Of a stretch of DNA of 9,447 nt, positions 1 through 6,580 are shown piece by piece. This DNA comes from Hyphomicrobiales bacterium (GTDB lineage Bacteria > Pseudomonadota > Alphaproteobacteria > Parvibaculales > Parvibaculaceae): contig JAATFR010000384.1 of the NCBI GenBank assembly GCA_015655095.1, positions 1 to 9,447 on the forward strand, given 5' to 3'. Under the pieces are notes generated by a model that saw nothing but the letters and a program-made list of their open reading frames with translations, made no database searches and was not told the origin of the DNA. Both the position numbers and the translations under genes were made by a program. Numbering within the stretch: position 1 is the first letter of the stretch; the number at the start of each line of letters is the position of its first letter.

Positions 1-23
1 CCGGGCGCGCGCCAGAGGTGCAT

Positions 24-1385
24 TCAGGGATACATATTGTCGGCCTCAATCGCATCGCGCGGCCATTCCACCTTGATCAGCGCGCCGCTCCGGCCATCGG
101 CGCGGTTGCCGATCTGGACGCGGGCGCCGGTCCGCTCCAGCAGGGTCTTGGCGATGAAAACGCCAAGGCCCATGCCCTCGTGCCCGTCCTCATCGTCGCT
201 GGCCTTGCCACCGCGGCGCGGCCGGGTGGTGACATAGGGTTCGCCAAGCCGGTCGAGCACATCGGCGGCAAAGCCGGGGCCATCGTCCATGATCTCGATG
301 CGCACGCGCTTGCGCGTGTACCAGGCATGCAGCGTCACTTCGCTGCGGGCAAAATCGGTGGCGTTCTCCACCAGATTGCCGAGGCCGAACATCATTTCCG
401 GGCGGCGACGTATCTGTGGCTCGAAGGCCTCGTCTTCGCCTTCCTCGATGTCCATGTGGAACTCAATGTCGCCGCCCTGCCAGGGCTGCATGATTTCATC
501 GAGCAGCACCGTCAGCGGCAGGCGGGAATGAACCGCGTCGGCCTCGTCCGGTTTCCGGGCGAGGCGGGACAGGATTTCCTTGCAGCGCTCGGCCTGGCTG
601 TTGAGCAGTTGCAGGTCTTCCGTCGTCTGTTCGGGCGAAAGCCCGCCTCTCAGCAGTTCCTTGGAGACAAGAGCGATGGTGCCGAGCGGGGTGCCAAGCT
701 CATGGGCGGCGGCGGCGGCGAGCCCGTCGAGCGCCGTCAGGCGCTGGGCCCGGGCAAGCACATGCTGGGTGGCGGAGAGCGCATTGGACATGCGCCGCGC
801 CTCATGGGCGACCCGCCAGGCATAGGCCGCCATGAAGCCGATGCCGAGTGACAGGGCGGCCCAGATGCCGGTCAGATAGACTTTGGAAAGCCGGAACGGC
901 TCGCTTTCGAACCAGGGCAGGGGCTCATGATAGATGGCGAGGGCAGCGACCAGTCCGAAGGTGAGGGCCAGCAGCAGGATGGTGCTGCGCAGCGACAGCG
1001 CAGTTGCGGAAATGGTGACCGGTGCCATGAACAGCAGGGCGAACGGGTTTTCGAGCCCTCCGGTCAGATAGAGCAATACCGCGAGCTGGAGAATGTCGAA
1101 GGCGAAATAGAGCGCCGCCTGCCACTCCGGGATCCGCACAGAGGCCGAATAGCGCAGCGTGAGGAGGACGTTGAGCCAGGCTGAGGCTGCAATGGCGGCA
1201 AGGCAGAAGCCGAGGGGGAGGGGATAGCCGAAGACCAGATTGACGGCAAGCACGGCGACAAGTTGTCCGGCGATGGCGAGCCAACGCAGCACAACCAGCG
1301 TCTGGAGCCGAACCCGGCCGGATGCATCCTCCGACGGGCTACGCAATCGCCACCACGGCAATTCGGTTTCCGTTATCGAAAGCAT
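24..1385 (-). CDS. regB: RegB/PrrB/ActS-family redox-sensing histidine kinase
   Basis: Inner-membrane sensor kinase of the RegBA (PrrBA, ActSR) global redox system, which phosphorylates a RegA-type regulator when the respiratory chain is reduced. I choose the ATG at 1385 (453 residues) because GAGGCGGGGG lies just upstream; a GTG at 1406 would add seven residues. About six hydrophobic helices fill residues 29-190. The family's quinone-site heptad GGLENPF is at 109-115. The H-box AAAAHELGTPLGT carries the phospho-acceptor His228, and RCKEIL holds Cys268, matching the redox-active cysteine of Rhodobacter RegB. ATP-binding boxes follow: N341 in GNLVENA, DDGPGF at 367-372 and GMGLGVF at 404-410. 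All catalytic motifs are present, so it should be active. It lies 24 bases after the hydrolase gene and is probably co-transcribed with it. Family assignment is firm; the targets are inferred from relatives. Confidence 0.95.
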   Translation of the reverse strand: MLSITETELPWWRLRSPSEDASGRVRLQTLVVLRWLAIAGQLVAVLAVNLVFGYPLPLGFCLAAIAASAWLNVLLTLRYSASVRIPEWQAALYFAFDILQLAVLLYLTGGLENPFALLFMAPVTISATALSLRSTILLLALTFGLVAALAIYHEPLPWFESEPFRLSKVYLTGIWAALSLGIGFMAAYAWRVAHEARRMSNALSATQHVLARAQRLTALDGLAAAAAHELGTPLGTIALVSKELLRGGLSPEQTTEDLQLLNSQAERCKEILSRLARKPDEADAVHSRLPLTVLLDEIMQPWQGGDIEFHMDIEEGEDEAFEPQIRRRPEMMFGLGNLVENATDFARSEVTLHAWYTRKRVRIEIMDDGPGFAADVLDRLGEPYVTTRPRRGGKASDDEDGHEGMGLGVFIAKTLLERTGARVQIGNRADGRSGALIKVEWPRDAIEADNMYP

Positions 1386-1409
1386 ATTAATAGTCCCCCG
1401 CCTCACGCA

Positions 1410-2441
1410 CTACCCGTTGGCGGGCCAGTGGCCGCCCAGAGGTCTTGTCTCGCCGATCCGCATGATCCACAGATTTGAGGGATCATAGCCTTTCGCCTTG
1501 CCCGCGGCCATGAAGCGTTGCGGCGGCTCGAACGGGGGTTCCAGCGTCAGCAGCACGGTGCCCCAGTGCATCCCCACCAGCCGGTGGGCGGCAAGATCGA
1601 GCCCCATCTGCACCGCCTGTTCGGGCGTTGCGTGGGAGGCGTGCATCATCTCCTCGGGCGCATAGGCGCCGATGCCAAGGAGGGCAGTGTCGAAGGGGCC
1701 GTACTGCTCGCCGATCTCCTTGAAAACGGGCCCATAGCCCGAATCTCCGCCGAAAAAGAGGTAATGGCCGGGGCTGCGGATCGCGAACCCTGCCCACAGG
1801 GTTTTGTTGGTGTCGAGTCCGGTCCGGCGCGACCAGTGCACGACCGGCAGCGCGGTGAACTCGGTGTCGCCGACCTTGTGGGACTGATACCAGTCGAGTT
1901 CCACCACATGGGTGAAGCCCCGGGCATGGAAAAATTCGCCAAGCCTGAGCGGGACGATCACCAGCATCCGGTCCTTGCCGGGGAGTTTGGCAAGGGCTCG
2001 CTCATCCAGGTGATCATAATGATTGTGGCTGACCACGAGCACGTCGATGGGCGGGAGCGCCGGAATGGCGATCCCCGCCTTGACGTAGCGCTTGGGGCCG
2101 AGCCCGGCTGGTCCTGCATAGGTCGTAAGATAGGGGTCTGTCAGCACGGTCAGGCCGCCCATCCGGATCAGGAAGGAGGCATGGCCAAGCCAGGTGGTGA
2201 AGTCATGACCCGTCGCCAGATGACGGTCGAGCTCACGCAACGCCTCGGCAGGGGGGACGACATGTCCCTCGGGGATATCGACCTTCTGGCGGCCCATCCT
2301 GAACATGTCGAGCAGGTAGGGGGCGACATGCTTCATGCGCGCGGCGCTTCGGCGTGGACTCCCTTTCGGATTGCGAAAAGTGCCATTCGAAAGATGATGC
2401 CAGGGCCGTGGGGAAGCCGGTGACGAACGCGATTTTTTCAT
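1410..2441 (-). CDS. NAPE-PLD-like metallo-beta-lactamase-fold hydrolase
   Basis: A 343-residue zinc hydrolase of the metallo-beta-lactamase superfamily, closest to the N-acyl-phosphatidylethanolamine phospholipase D group. Visible ligands are H139, H141, D143 and H144 in SHNHYDHLD, then H202 (VVHW), D233 (GGDSGYG) and H292 (MHWGT). Their spacing equals that I recall for human NAPE-PLD (H185/H187/D189/H190, H253, D284, H343) apart from a 5-residue difference before H202. H270 sits where the NAPE-PLD active-site His321 would fall. The N-terminal HHLSNGTFRNPKGSPRR stretch is typical of bacterial members and supports the upstream ATG. No signal peptide or membrane helix is seen, so it is probably cytoplasmic or peripheral. 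The substrate is unknown: a phospholipid diesterase is plausible, but bacterial members are often annotated only as MBL-fold hydrolases. There is no Shine-Dalgarno sequence before the ATG. regB follows within 24 bases. Confidence 0.88.
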   Translation of the reverse strand: MKKSRSSPASPRPWHHLSNGTFRNPKGSPRRSAARMKHVAPYLLDMFRMGRQKVDIPEGHVVPPAEALRELDRHLATGHDFTTWLGHASFLIRMGGLTVLTDPYLTTYAGPAGLGPKRYVKAGIAIPALPPIDVLVVSHNHYDHLDERALAKLPGKDRMLVIVPLRLGEFFHARGFTHVVELDWYQSHKVGDTEFTALPVVHWSRRTGLDTNKTLWAGFAIRSPGHYLFFGGDSGYGPVFKEIGEQYGPFDTALLGIGAYAPEEMMHASHATPEQAVQMGLDLAAHRLVGMHWGTVLLTLEPPFEPPQRFMAAGKAKGYDPSNLWIMRIGETRPLGGHWPANG

Positions 2442-2475
2442 CGCGTGAAGATAGGCGCTGGTTGAACGCTGTAAA
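2439..2475 (-). promoter_or_regulatory. Candidate promoter of the hydrolase-regB operon, probably leaderless
   Basis: On the minus strand, TTTACA (2475-2470; five of six matches to TTGACA) is separated by 16 bases from TATCTT (2453-2448; four of six matches to TATAAT). Six bases then precede the ATG at 2441, so the expected transcription start falls on the A of the start codon. No ribosome binding site is present. It would transcribe the hydrolase and regB. This is a motif reading only. Confidence 0.45.
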
Positions 2476-2486
2476 AGACGGAAAAC

Positions 2487-2517
2487 CTCTGAGGCGGCCC
2501 GGAGAGCCGATTCAGAG
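2487..2517 (-). terminator. Hairpin after the ankyrin gene, possible weak terminator
   Basis: CTCTGA and TCAGAG form a perfect 6-base inverted repeat, with an inner GGC/GCC pair set off by a 3-base bulge. On the minus strand it lies 23 bases past the ankyrin stop and is followed by GTTTTCC and then CTTTT. The stem is short and the T-run interrupted, so it is at best a weak intrinsic terminator separating the ankyrin gene from the hydrolase. Confidence 0.35.
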
Positions 2518-2540
2518 CCATTTTCCTGCCTAATTTCCCT

Positions 2541-3149
2541 TTATGGGGCGCCTGCCGCCTCCAGCAGTTTGACGATGTCGTTGAAGCGGCGTTCCTTCGC
2601 GATGTCCAGCGCGGTGCGTCCGGTCAGGTCCGTCTCTGTCAGATCGGCCTTGTAGGCGATCAGAACCTTGACCACCCCGGTGTTGTGCTGGCGCGTGGCG
2701 ACGATGAGGGGCACGTCGCGGTCGGCGCCGGTCTTGTTGGCGTCGGCGCCGCCAGCCAGCAAGACCTCGGCAAGACCGGCATTGCCATTGAAAGCGACAA
2801 CGTTGAGGGCGGTGTTGCCGTCCCGGTCCGTGGTGTCAGGGCGCGCGCCCCGGGCCAGCAGGTAGCGGACCGCATCGTTTTGGCCCTTCTGGGACGCAAG
2901 CACGATGGCCGGGGTGCCGGAAACGTCCGTTCCGTCTGGCGAAAGGCCGCGCAATATCGCCTTGTTGATCTCCGACAGATCGCCCTTGGCCGCCGAATCG
3001 GCGATTGTTGTGTCCGCGCCTATCGTATTGCCAAAGTCGGCCCGGGCTGGCCCTGAAATGGCGGAACCAAGAGCAAGCGCCAGCGCAGCTATCGCCAGTT
3101 TACGGGAGAGAAGGGCCGGAAAAGGGCCTGAATCTGTGGACCGTGTCAT
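2541..3149 (-). CDS. Exported ankyrin-repeat protein
   Basis: A 202-residue protein with an N-terminal signal peptide: basic residues at 16-17, a hydrophobic core at 18-31, and probable signal peptidase I cleavage after A37 in ARA/DFG. It should therefore act in the periplasm. The mature part is nearly all ankyrin repeats: a degenerate first unit at about 47-72, then units at about 78-107 (GTPAIVLASQKG), 111-141 (GNTALNVVAFNG), 145-174 and a C-terminal cap at 177-201 (GRTALDIAKERRFNDIVKLL). Such repeats bind other proteins and no catalytic residues are apparent. The start is supported by AGGTGG a few bases upstream. It is divergent from sco across 167 bases, leaving room for opposing promoters. 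Known periplasmic ankyrin proteins such as Pseudomonas AnkB support catalase activity; a similar supporting role here is only an analogy, and the partner is unknown. Confidence 0.88.
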   Translation of the reverse strand: MTRSTDSGPFPALLSRKLAIAALALALGSAISGPARADFGNTIGADTTIADSAAKGDLSEINKAILRGLSPDGTDVSGTPAIVLASQKGQNDAVRYLLARGARPDTTDRDGNTALNVVAFNGNAGLAEVLLAGGADANKTGADRDVPLIVATRQHNTGVVKVLIAYKADLTETDLTGRTALDIAKERRFNDIVKLLEAAGAP

Positions 3150-3316
3150 ATCGCCACCTGAATTTTATGTCTTTCCGCGCTAGGGTCGCTCCGCCTGTTA
3201 CGCGGTGCCTGGTCGATTCCGGCGGGGAAAGAAGCGCGAGGACCTGCGCGAAGGGGCAGACTGTAGGACCGGGGACCATGGCTCGGCAAGCTGGTTAAGG
3301 AAGTGAAAGAAAAGAG

Positions 3317-3934
3317 ATGAACAAGACGCGCTGGATCACCCTTCTTGTCGCCCTGATTGTCCTTCTGGCGGGCGGCGCCTGGTATATAAACAGCCACATG
3401 GAGGCGCAGGAGGAGACGGCTTCCCAGGATGACACCACTTCTTCGGGTGAGGTGCTGATCGGCGGGCCGTTCCGGCTTACCAACCAGAGCGGCGAGAGCG
3501 TGACCGAGCAGAATTTCCGCGGGAAGTTCATGCTGGTCTATTTTGGCTACACATTCTGCCCCGATGTCTGCCCGACCGAACTTCAGATCATGACTTCGGC
3601 GCTGGGCGAACTGGGATCAGGCGTCGAGAACGTGGTGCCTGTTTTTGTGACTGTCGACCCCGAGCATGACACGGTGGCCGTCATGGCCGATTACGTGAAG
3701 CATTTTTCGCCCCGTCTCGTCGGACTGACCGGTACGCCGGACCAGATTGCCGCAGCCGCCAAGGCCTATCGGGTCTATTATCAGAAAGTGACGGATGACA
3801 GCGCAACCGGCGGATACAGCATGGATCATTCATCCATCGTCTATCTGATGGGGCCTGACGGGCGCTTCGTCGAGCATTTTGGCCCCGGCACCACGCCGGA
3901 ACAGATGGCGGCAGGTATCAGGAAATATCTTTGA
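3317..3934 (+). CDS. Sco1/SenC/PrrC-family copper chaperone
   Basis: A 205-residue membrane-anchored periplasmic protein with a thioredoxin fold that handles copper for terminal oxidase assembly. One N-terminal hydrophobic helix (residues 7-24) lacks a lipobox and should act as an uncleaved anchor. The metal-binding set is complete: C81 and C85 in FCPDVCP, and H171 in YSMDHSS. The family signatures GKFMLVYFGYTFCPDVCP and VFVTVDPEHDT are clear. A purine-rich GAAAGAAAAGAG precedes the ATG. In Rhodobacter, senC/prrC lies beside the RegBA genes and SenC is needed for full cbb3 activity. Here it sits between a regB block and ccoN, so service to the cbb3 oxidase is likely, although classical Sco proteins load the CuA site, which cbb3 enzymes lack. 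Electron transfer or thiol reduction is an alternative role. Confidence 0.95.
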   Translation: MNKTRWITLLVALIVLLAGGAWYINSHMEAQEETASQDDTTSSGEVLIGGPFRLTNQSGESVTEQNFRGKFMLVYFGYTFCPDVCPTELQIMTSALGELGSGVENVVPVFVTVDPEHDTVAVMADYVKHFSPRLVGLTGTPDQIAAAAKAYRVYYQKVTDDSATGGYSMDHSSIVYLMGPDGRFVEHFGPGTTPEQMAAGIRKYL

Positions 3935-3946
3935 GAGCAATTCTCA
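3932..3946. repeat. Fur-box-like palindrome at the sco stop codon
   Basis: TGAGA-GCAAT-TCTCA is a perfect 5-base inverted repeat starting at the sco stop codon. Read on the minus strand it matches 12 of 14 fixed positions of the palindrome TGAGAATnATTCTCA often used for Fur boxes. It could instead be a small RNA hairpin at the end of sco; there is no T-run, so it is not an intrinsic terminator. Confidence 0.3.
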
Positions 3947-4143
3947 GCCGTCGGACGCCTGAATAATTAACCCCAGATTTATCCCTCTGCGACAAGCTGC
4001 GCGCTTTCATTGCGGCCCATAATCTAATAACCCTATTATCGATACGGGTTTGCCGCTGATCTGTTGGCGGCGGTGGGGAACGACCGGAAACGGGGCACGG
4101 CCAGAATAATTTTTGCTTCGGCAATCAGCGAGGAGACCGTCGT
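3935..4143 (+). promoter_or_regulatory. Upstream region of the ccoNOQPG operon
   Basis: This 209-base gap between sco and ccoN has no open frame that looks coding. Its left half is AT-rich against the GC-rich neighbours, as promoter regions often are. Possible -10 elements are CATAAT (4018-4023) and TATTAT (4034-4039, with TTGCGG 18 bases upstream); neither has a convincing -35. A candidate RegA/PrrA site lies at 3989-4004 and an AT-rich palindrome at 4025-4038. No TTGAT-N4-ATCAA FNR/FixK box is present. AGGAG at 4131-4135, eight bases before the ccoN ATG, is a strong ribosome binding site. Confidence 0.5.
4025..4038. promoter_or_regulatory. Palindrome TAATA-N4-TATTA upstream of ccoN
   Basis: TAATA-ACCC-TATTA is a perfect inverted repeat with 5-base arms and a 4-base spacer, the same geometry as CRP/FNR-family operators but with different half-sites. 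It is flanked by ATC on the left and TCGAT on the right, which loosely extends the symmetry. It overlaps a possible -10 hexamer (4034-4039), about 105 bases before the ccoN start, where a regulator could act. Chance occurrence in AT-rich promoter DNA is possible. Confidence 0.3.
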
Positions 4144-5826
4144 ATGGCAACGGCGAGAGAACCGGGACTGCGCATTCCCGGAATGTTGACATCCGCCTCG
4201 TGGGCAACAGGGGCAGCCTTCGTGATCGGCGCCTTGTGGAGCCTCACCGTGGCGGCGAAGGCGAAAGACTGGGGCATGGCTGTCCATGCCTGGATTTTTC
4301 TGGCCTTTTTCTTCGGGGGCATTTTCTGGCTTGGGCTGCGCCATCTGAATGCGGTGGAGGGGAAAACCGACGATGACGGCACCGGCTATAATGACGGCGT
4401 CATCAAGGCTGGTGTGATCGCCACGCTGTTCTGGGGCATCGCCGGGTTTCTGGCGGGCGTCTATATCGCGGCTGAACTCGCCTTTCCGTTGTTGAACTTC
4501 GATCTTTCGTTTCTGAGCTTTGGCCGGTTGCGGCCGCTCCATACCTCGGCGGTGATCTTCGCCTTCGGCGGCAACGCGCTCATCGCCACGTCCTTTTACG
4601 TGGTGCAGCGCACCTGCCGGACACGGCTTGCGGGCGATATAGCGCCCTGGTTCATTTTCTGGGGCTACCAGCTTTTCATCGTAGTCGCCGCCACCGGCTA
4701 TCTGATGGGAATAACTCAGGGTAAGGAATATGCCGAGCCTGAATGGTATGCCGACATGTGGCTCACCATCGTTTGGGTGACCTATCTCATGGTGTTCATG
4801 CTGACGCTCGCCAAGCGCAAGGAACCCCATATTTATGTGGCGAACTGGTTCTATCTGGCCTTTATTGTCACGATCGCGATGCTGCATATCTGCAATAATC
4901 TTTCGATCCCGCAGACAGTATTCTCCAGCAAGAGCTATCAGCTCTTCTCCGGTGTGCAGGATGCGCTGGTCGAGTGGTGGTACGGGCACAATGCGGTGGG
5001 CTTCTTCCTGACCGCGGGTTTCCTCGGGATGATGTATTATTTCGTGCCCAAGCGCGCGAACCGTCCCGTCTATTCCTACCGGCTCTCAATCATCCATTTC
5101 TGGTCGCTGATCTTCATCTATATCTGGGCGGGGCCGCATCATCTTCACTATACCGCCCTGCCGGACTGGGCGCAGACGCTGGGCATGACTTTCTCGATCA
5201 TGCTGTGGATGCCCTCATGGGGCGGTATGATCAACGGCCTGATGACGCTTTCGGGCGCATGGGACAAGCTGCGCACGGACCCTGTGATCCGGATGCTCGT
5301 CGTCTCCGTCGCCTTCTACGGCATGTCCACCTTCGAGGGTCCGGTCATGTCCGTGAAGGAGGTCAACTCGCTTTCTCATTATACGGACTGGACCATCGGG
5401 CACGTTCATTCGGGCGCGCTCGGCTGGGTCGGTTTTGTCACCTTTGGCGCGGTCTATTGCCTGGTGCCGTGGTTGTGGAAGCGTGAGCGGCTCTATTCGA
5501 TGGCGCTGGTCTCATGGCACTTCTGGATCGCGACCCTCGGCATCGTGCTCTACATCACCTCCATGTGGGTGTCGGGCATTCTTCAGGGCCTGATGTGGCG
5601 CAGCTACGACACGAACGGCTTTCTTGAATATTCGTTCGTGGAAAGCGTCGCGGCGATGCACCCCTTCTATGTCATCCGGATGCTGGGCGGCCTGCTTTAT
5701 CTCGTGGGTGGCGCGATCATGGTTTACAACTGCTGGCGGACGATCAGGGGCGATCTCCGGGCCAAGGAACCAGTGACGCAGGATGATCTCGCGCATCGCG
5801 TGCTCATGCCTTCGCCTGCTGATTGA
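4144..5826 (+). CDS. ccoN: cbb3-type cytochrome c oxidase catalytic subunit I
   Basis: Catalytic heme-copper subunit of the high-affinity cbb3 oxidase in the inner membrane; it reduces O2 to water with electrons from CcoO and CcoP and pumps protons. At 560 residues it exceeds the roughly 475 of the Pseudomonas form. The canonical part starts near residue 82 (YNDGVIKAGVIATLFWG). Metal ligands are present: H133 in GRLRPLHTSAV (low-spin heme b), H282 in WWYGHNAVG and H332/H333 in GPHHLHY (CuB), with Y326 six residues earlier as the expected His-linked tyrosine, and H420/H422 in GHVHSGALGW (heme b3 and heme b). E398 in STFEGP is the conserved glutamate near the heme propionates. Residues 1-80 add two hydrophobic helices (about 19-38 and 47-66). 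AGGAG lies eight bases before the ATG. It heads the operon, with ccoO 11 bases downstream. Confidence 0.98.
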   Translation: MATAREPGLRIPGMLTSASWATGAAFVIGALWSLTVAAKAKDWGMAVHAWIFLAFFFGGIFWLGLRHLNAVEGKTDDDGTGYNDGVIKAGVIATLFWGIAGFLAGVYIAAELAFPLLNFDLSFLSFGRLRPLHTSAVIFAFGGNALIATSFYVVQRTCRTRLAGDIAPWFIFWGYQLFIVVAATGYLMGITQGKEYAEPEWYADMWLTIVWVTYLMVFMLTLAKRKEPHIYVANWFYLAFIVTIAMLHICNNLSIPQTVFSSKSYQLFSGVQDALVEWWYGHNAVGFFLTAGFLGMMYYFVPKRANRPVYSYRLSIIHFWSLIFIYIWAGPHHLHYTALPDWAQTLGMTFSIMLWMPSWGGMINGLMTLSGAWDKLRTDPVIRMLVVSVAFYGMSTFEGPVMSVKEVNSLSHYTDWTIGHVHSGALGWVGFVTFGAVYCLVPWLWKRERLYSMALVSWHFWIATLGIVLYITSMWVSGILQGLMWRSYDTNGFLEYSFVESVAAMHPFYVIRMLGGLLYLVGGAIMVYNCWRTIRGDLRAKEPVTQDDLAHRVLMPSPAD

Positions 5827-5837
5827 GGAGCATCTAG

Positions 5838-6572
5838 ATGGCCGGTTTTTCCCATGACAGAATCGAAAAGAACTCGATTCTCCTGTTGCTCCTCACGCTC
5901 ATCGTGGTCTCCATCGGTGGCCTCGTCGAAATTGTGCCAACATTTTTGATCAAGAGCACCATCGAGGATGTGAAGGGCGTTCGCCCCTATAGCCCGCTGG
6001 AACTCGAAGGGCGCAACATCTACATACGCGAGGGCTGCTATCTGTGTCACAGCCAGATGATCCGCTCGCTGCGCGCGGAGGTTGAACGCTACGGCCATTA
6101 TTCGCTGGCGGCGGAAAGCATGTATGACCATCCGTTCCAGTGGGGGTCGAAGCGCACCGGACCCGATCTGGCGCGTATCGGCGGAAAATATTCCGATGAA
6201 TGGCAGCGTCTTCATCTGGAGAATCCGCGTCAGGTGGTGCCAGAATCGGTGATGCCGGGGTTCCCGTTCCTTGCGACCACGCCGCTTGATTATTCGGAAA
6301 TTCAGGATGACATGCGAGCGCTGATCGCCACAGGCGTTCCCTATACAGATGAAGATATCGCCAACGCCAAAGCTGATCTGGAAGCCCAGATCAATCCCGA
6401 TGCCCCGGGGGCTGACGGCCTGACGAAGCGTTATCCCAAGGCGGTCGTGCGCACGTTCGATGGAAAAGATCCCGCGCAGGTGACGGAGATGGACGCGCTG
6501 ATCGCCTATCTCCAGATGCTGGGCACGCTGGTTGATTTCAATGCGTATGAAAATGCGGACTTCAAGCAATAG
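5838..6572 (+). CDS. ccoO: cbb3-type cytochrome c oxidase mono-heme subunit II
   Basis: A 244-residue membrane-anchored cytochrome c that passes electrons from CcoP to the CcoN active site. An N-terminal helix (residues 12-33) anchors it, with the heme domain in the periplasm. The single heme c site is CYLCH (C67, C70, H71), and M139 in SVMPGFPF is the likely distal ligand. The stretch YGHYSLAAESMYDHPFQWGSKRTGPDLARIG (86-116) is a CcoO/FixO hallmark. The long polar region near 170-215 is normal for the family. GAGGAG overlaps the ccoN stop and gives a good ribosome binding site, so translation is likely coupled to ccoN. No anomalies are seen. Confidence 0.98.
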   Translation: MAGFSHDRIEKNSILLLLLTLIVVSIGGLVEIVPTFLIKSTIEDVKGVRPYSPLELEGRNIYIREGCYLCHSQMIRSLRAEVERYGHYSLAAESMYDHPFQWGSKRTGPDLARIGGKYSDEWQRLHLENPRQVVPESVMPGFPFLATTPLDYSEIQDDMRALIATGVPYTDEDIANAKADLEAQINPDAPGADGLTKRYPKAVVRTFDGKDPAQVTEMDALIAYLQMLGTLVDFNAYENADFKQ

Positions 6573-6580
6573 GCAACGCC

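Noticed and set aside
1..23. An ATG on the minus strand at 23-21 directly after the regB stop (TGAATG), which could start a regA-like gene.
   Set aside because: Only seven codons are visible, beginning MHLWRAP, with no ribosome binding site and no resemblance to a response regulator N-terminus. The real downstream start may lie outside the window.
18..851. A 277-codon open frame on the plus strand opposite regB.
   Set aside because: It lies antisense to a kinase with all its motifs intact; long antisense frames are expected in GC-rich DNA, and the translation resembles no family I know.
1386..1406. Extending regB seven residues to a GTG at 1406.
   Set aside because: The GTG is three bases from the hydrolase stop with no ribosome binding site, whereas the ATG at 1385 has GAGGCGGGGG upstream.
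1518..2423. A 301-codon plus-strand frame opposite the hydrolase.
   Set aside because: The minus-strand frame carries a complete zinc-ligand set; this one has no motifs and no ribosome binding site.
4036..4989. A 317-codon minus-strand frame overlapping the cco upstream region and ccoN.
   Set aside because: It mostly mirrors ccoN codons, and its product is low-complexity and charged with no domain.
5946..5953. TTGATCAA inside ccoO, resembling FNR half-sites.
   Set aside because: The half-sites abut with no 4-base spacer, and it lies within coding sequence, so it is not an FNR box.
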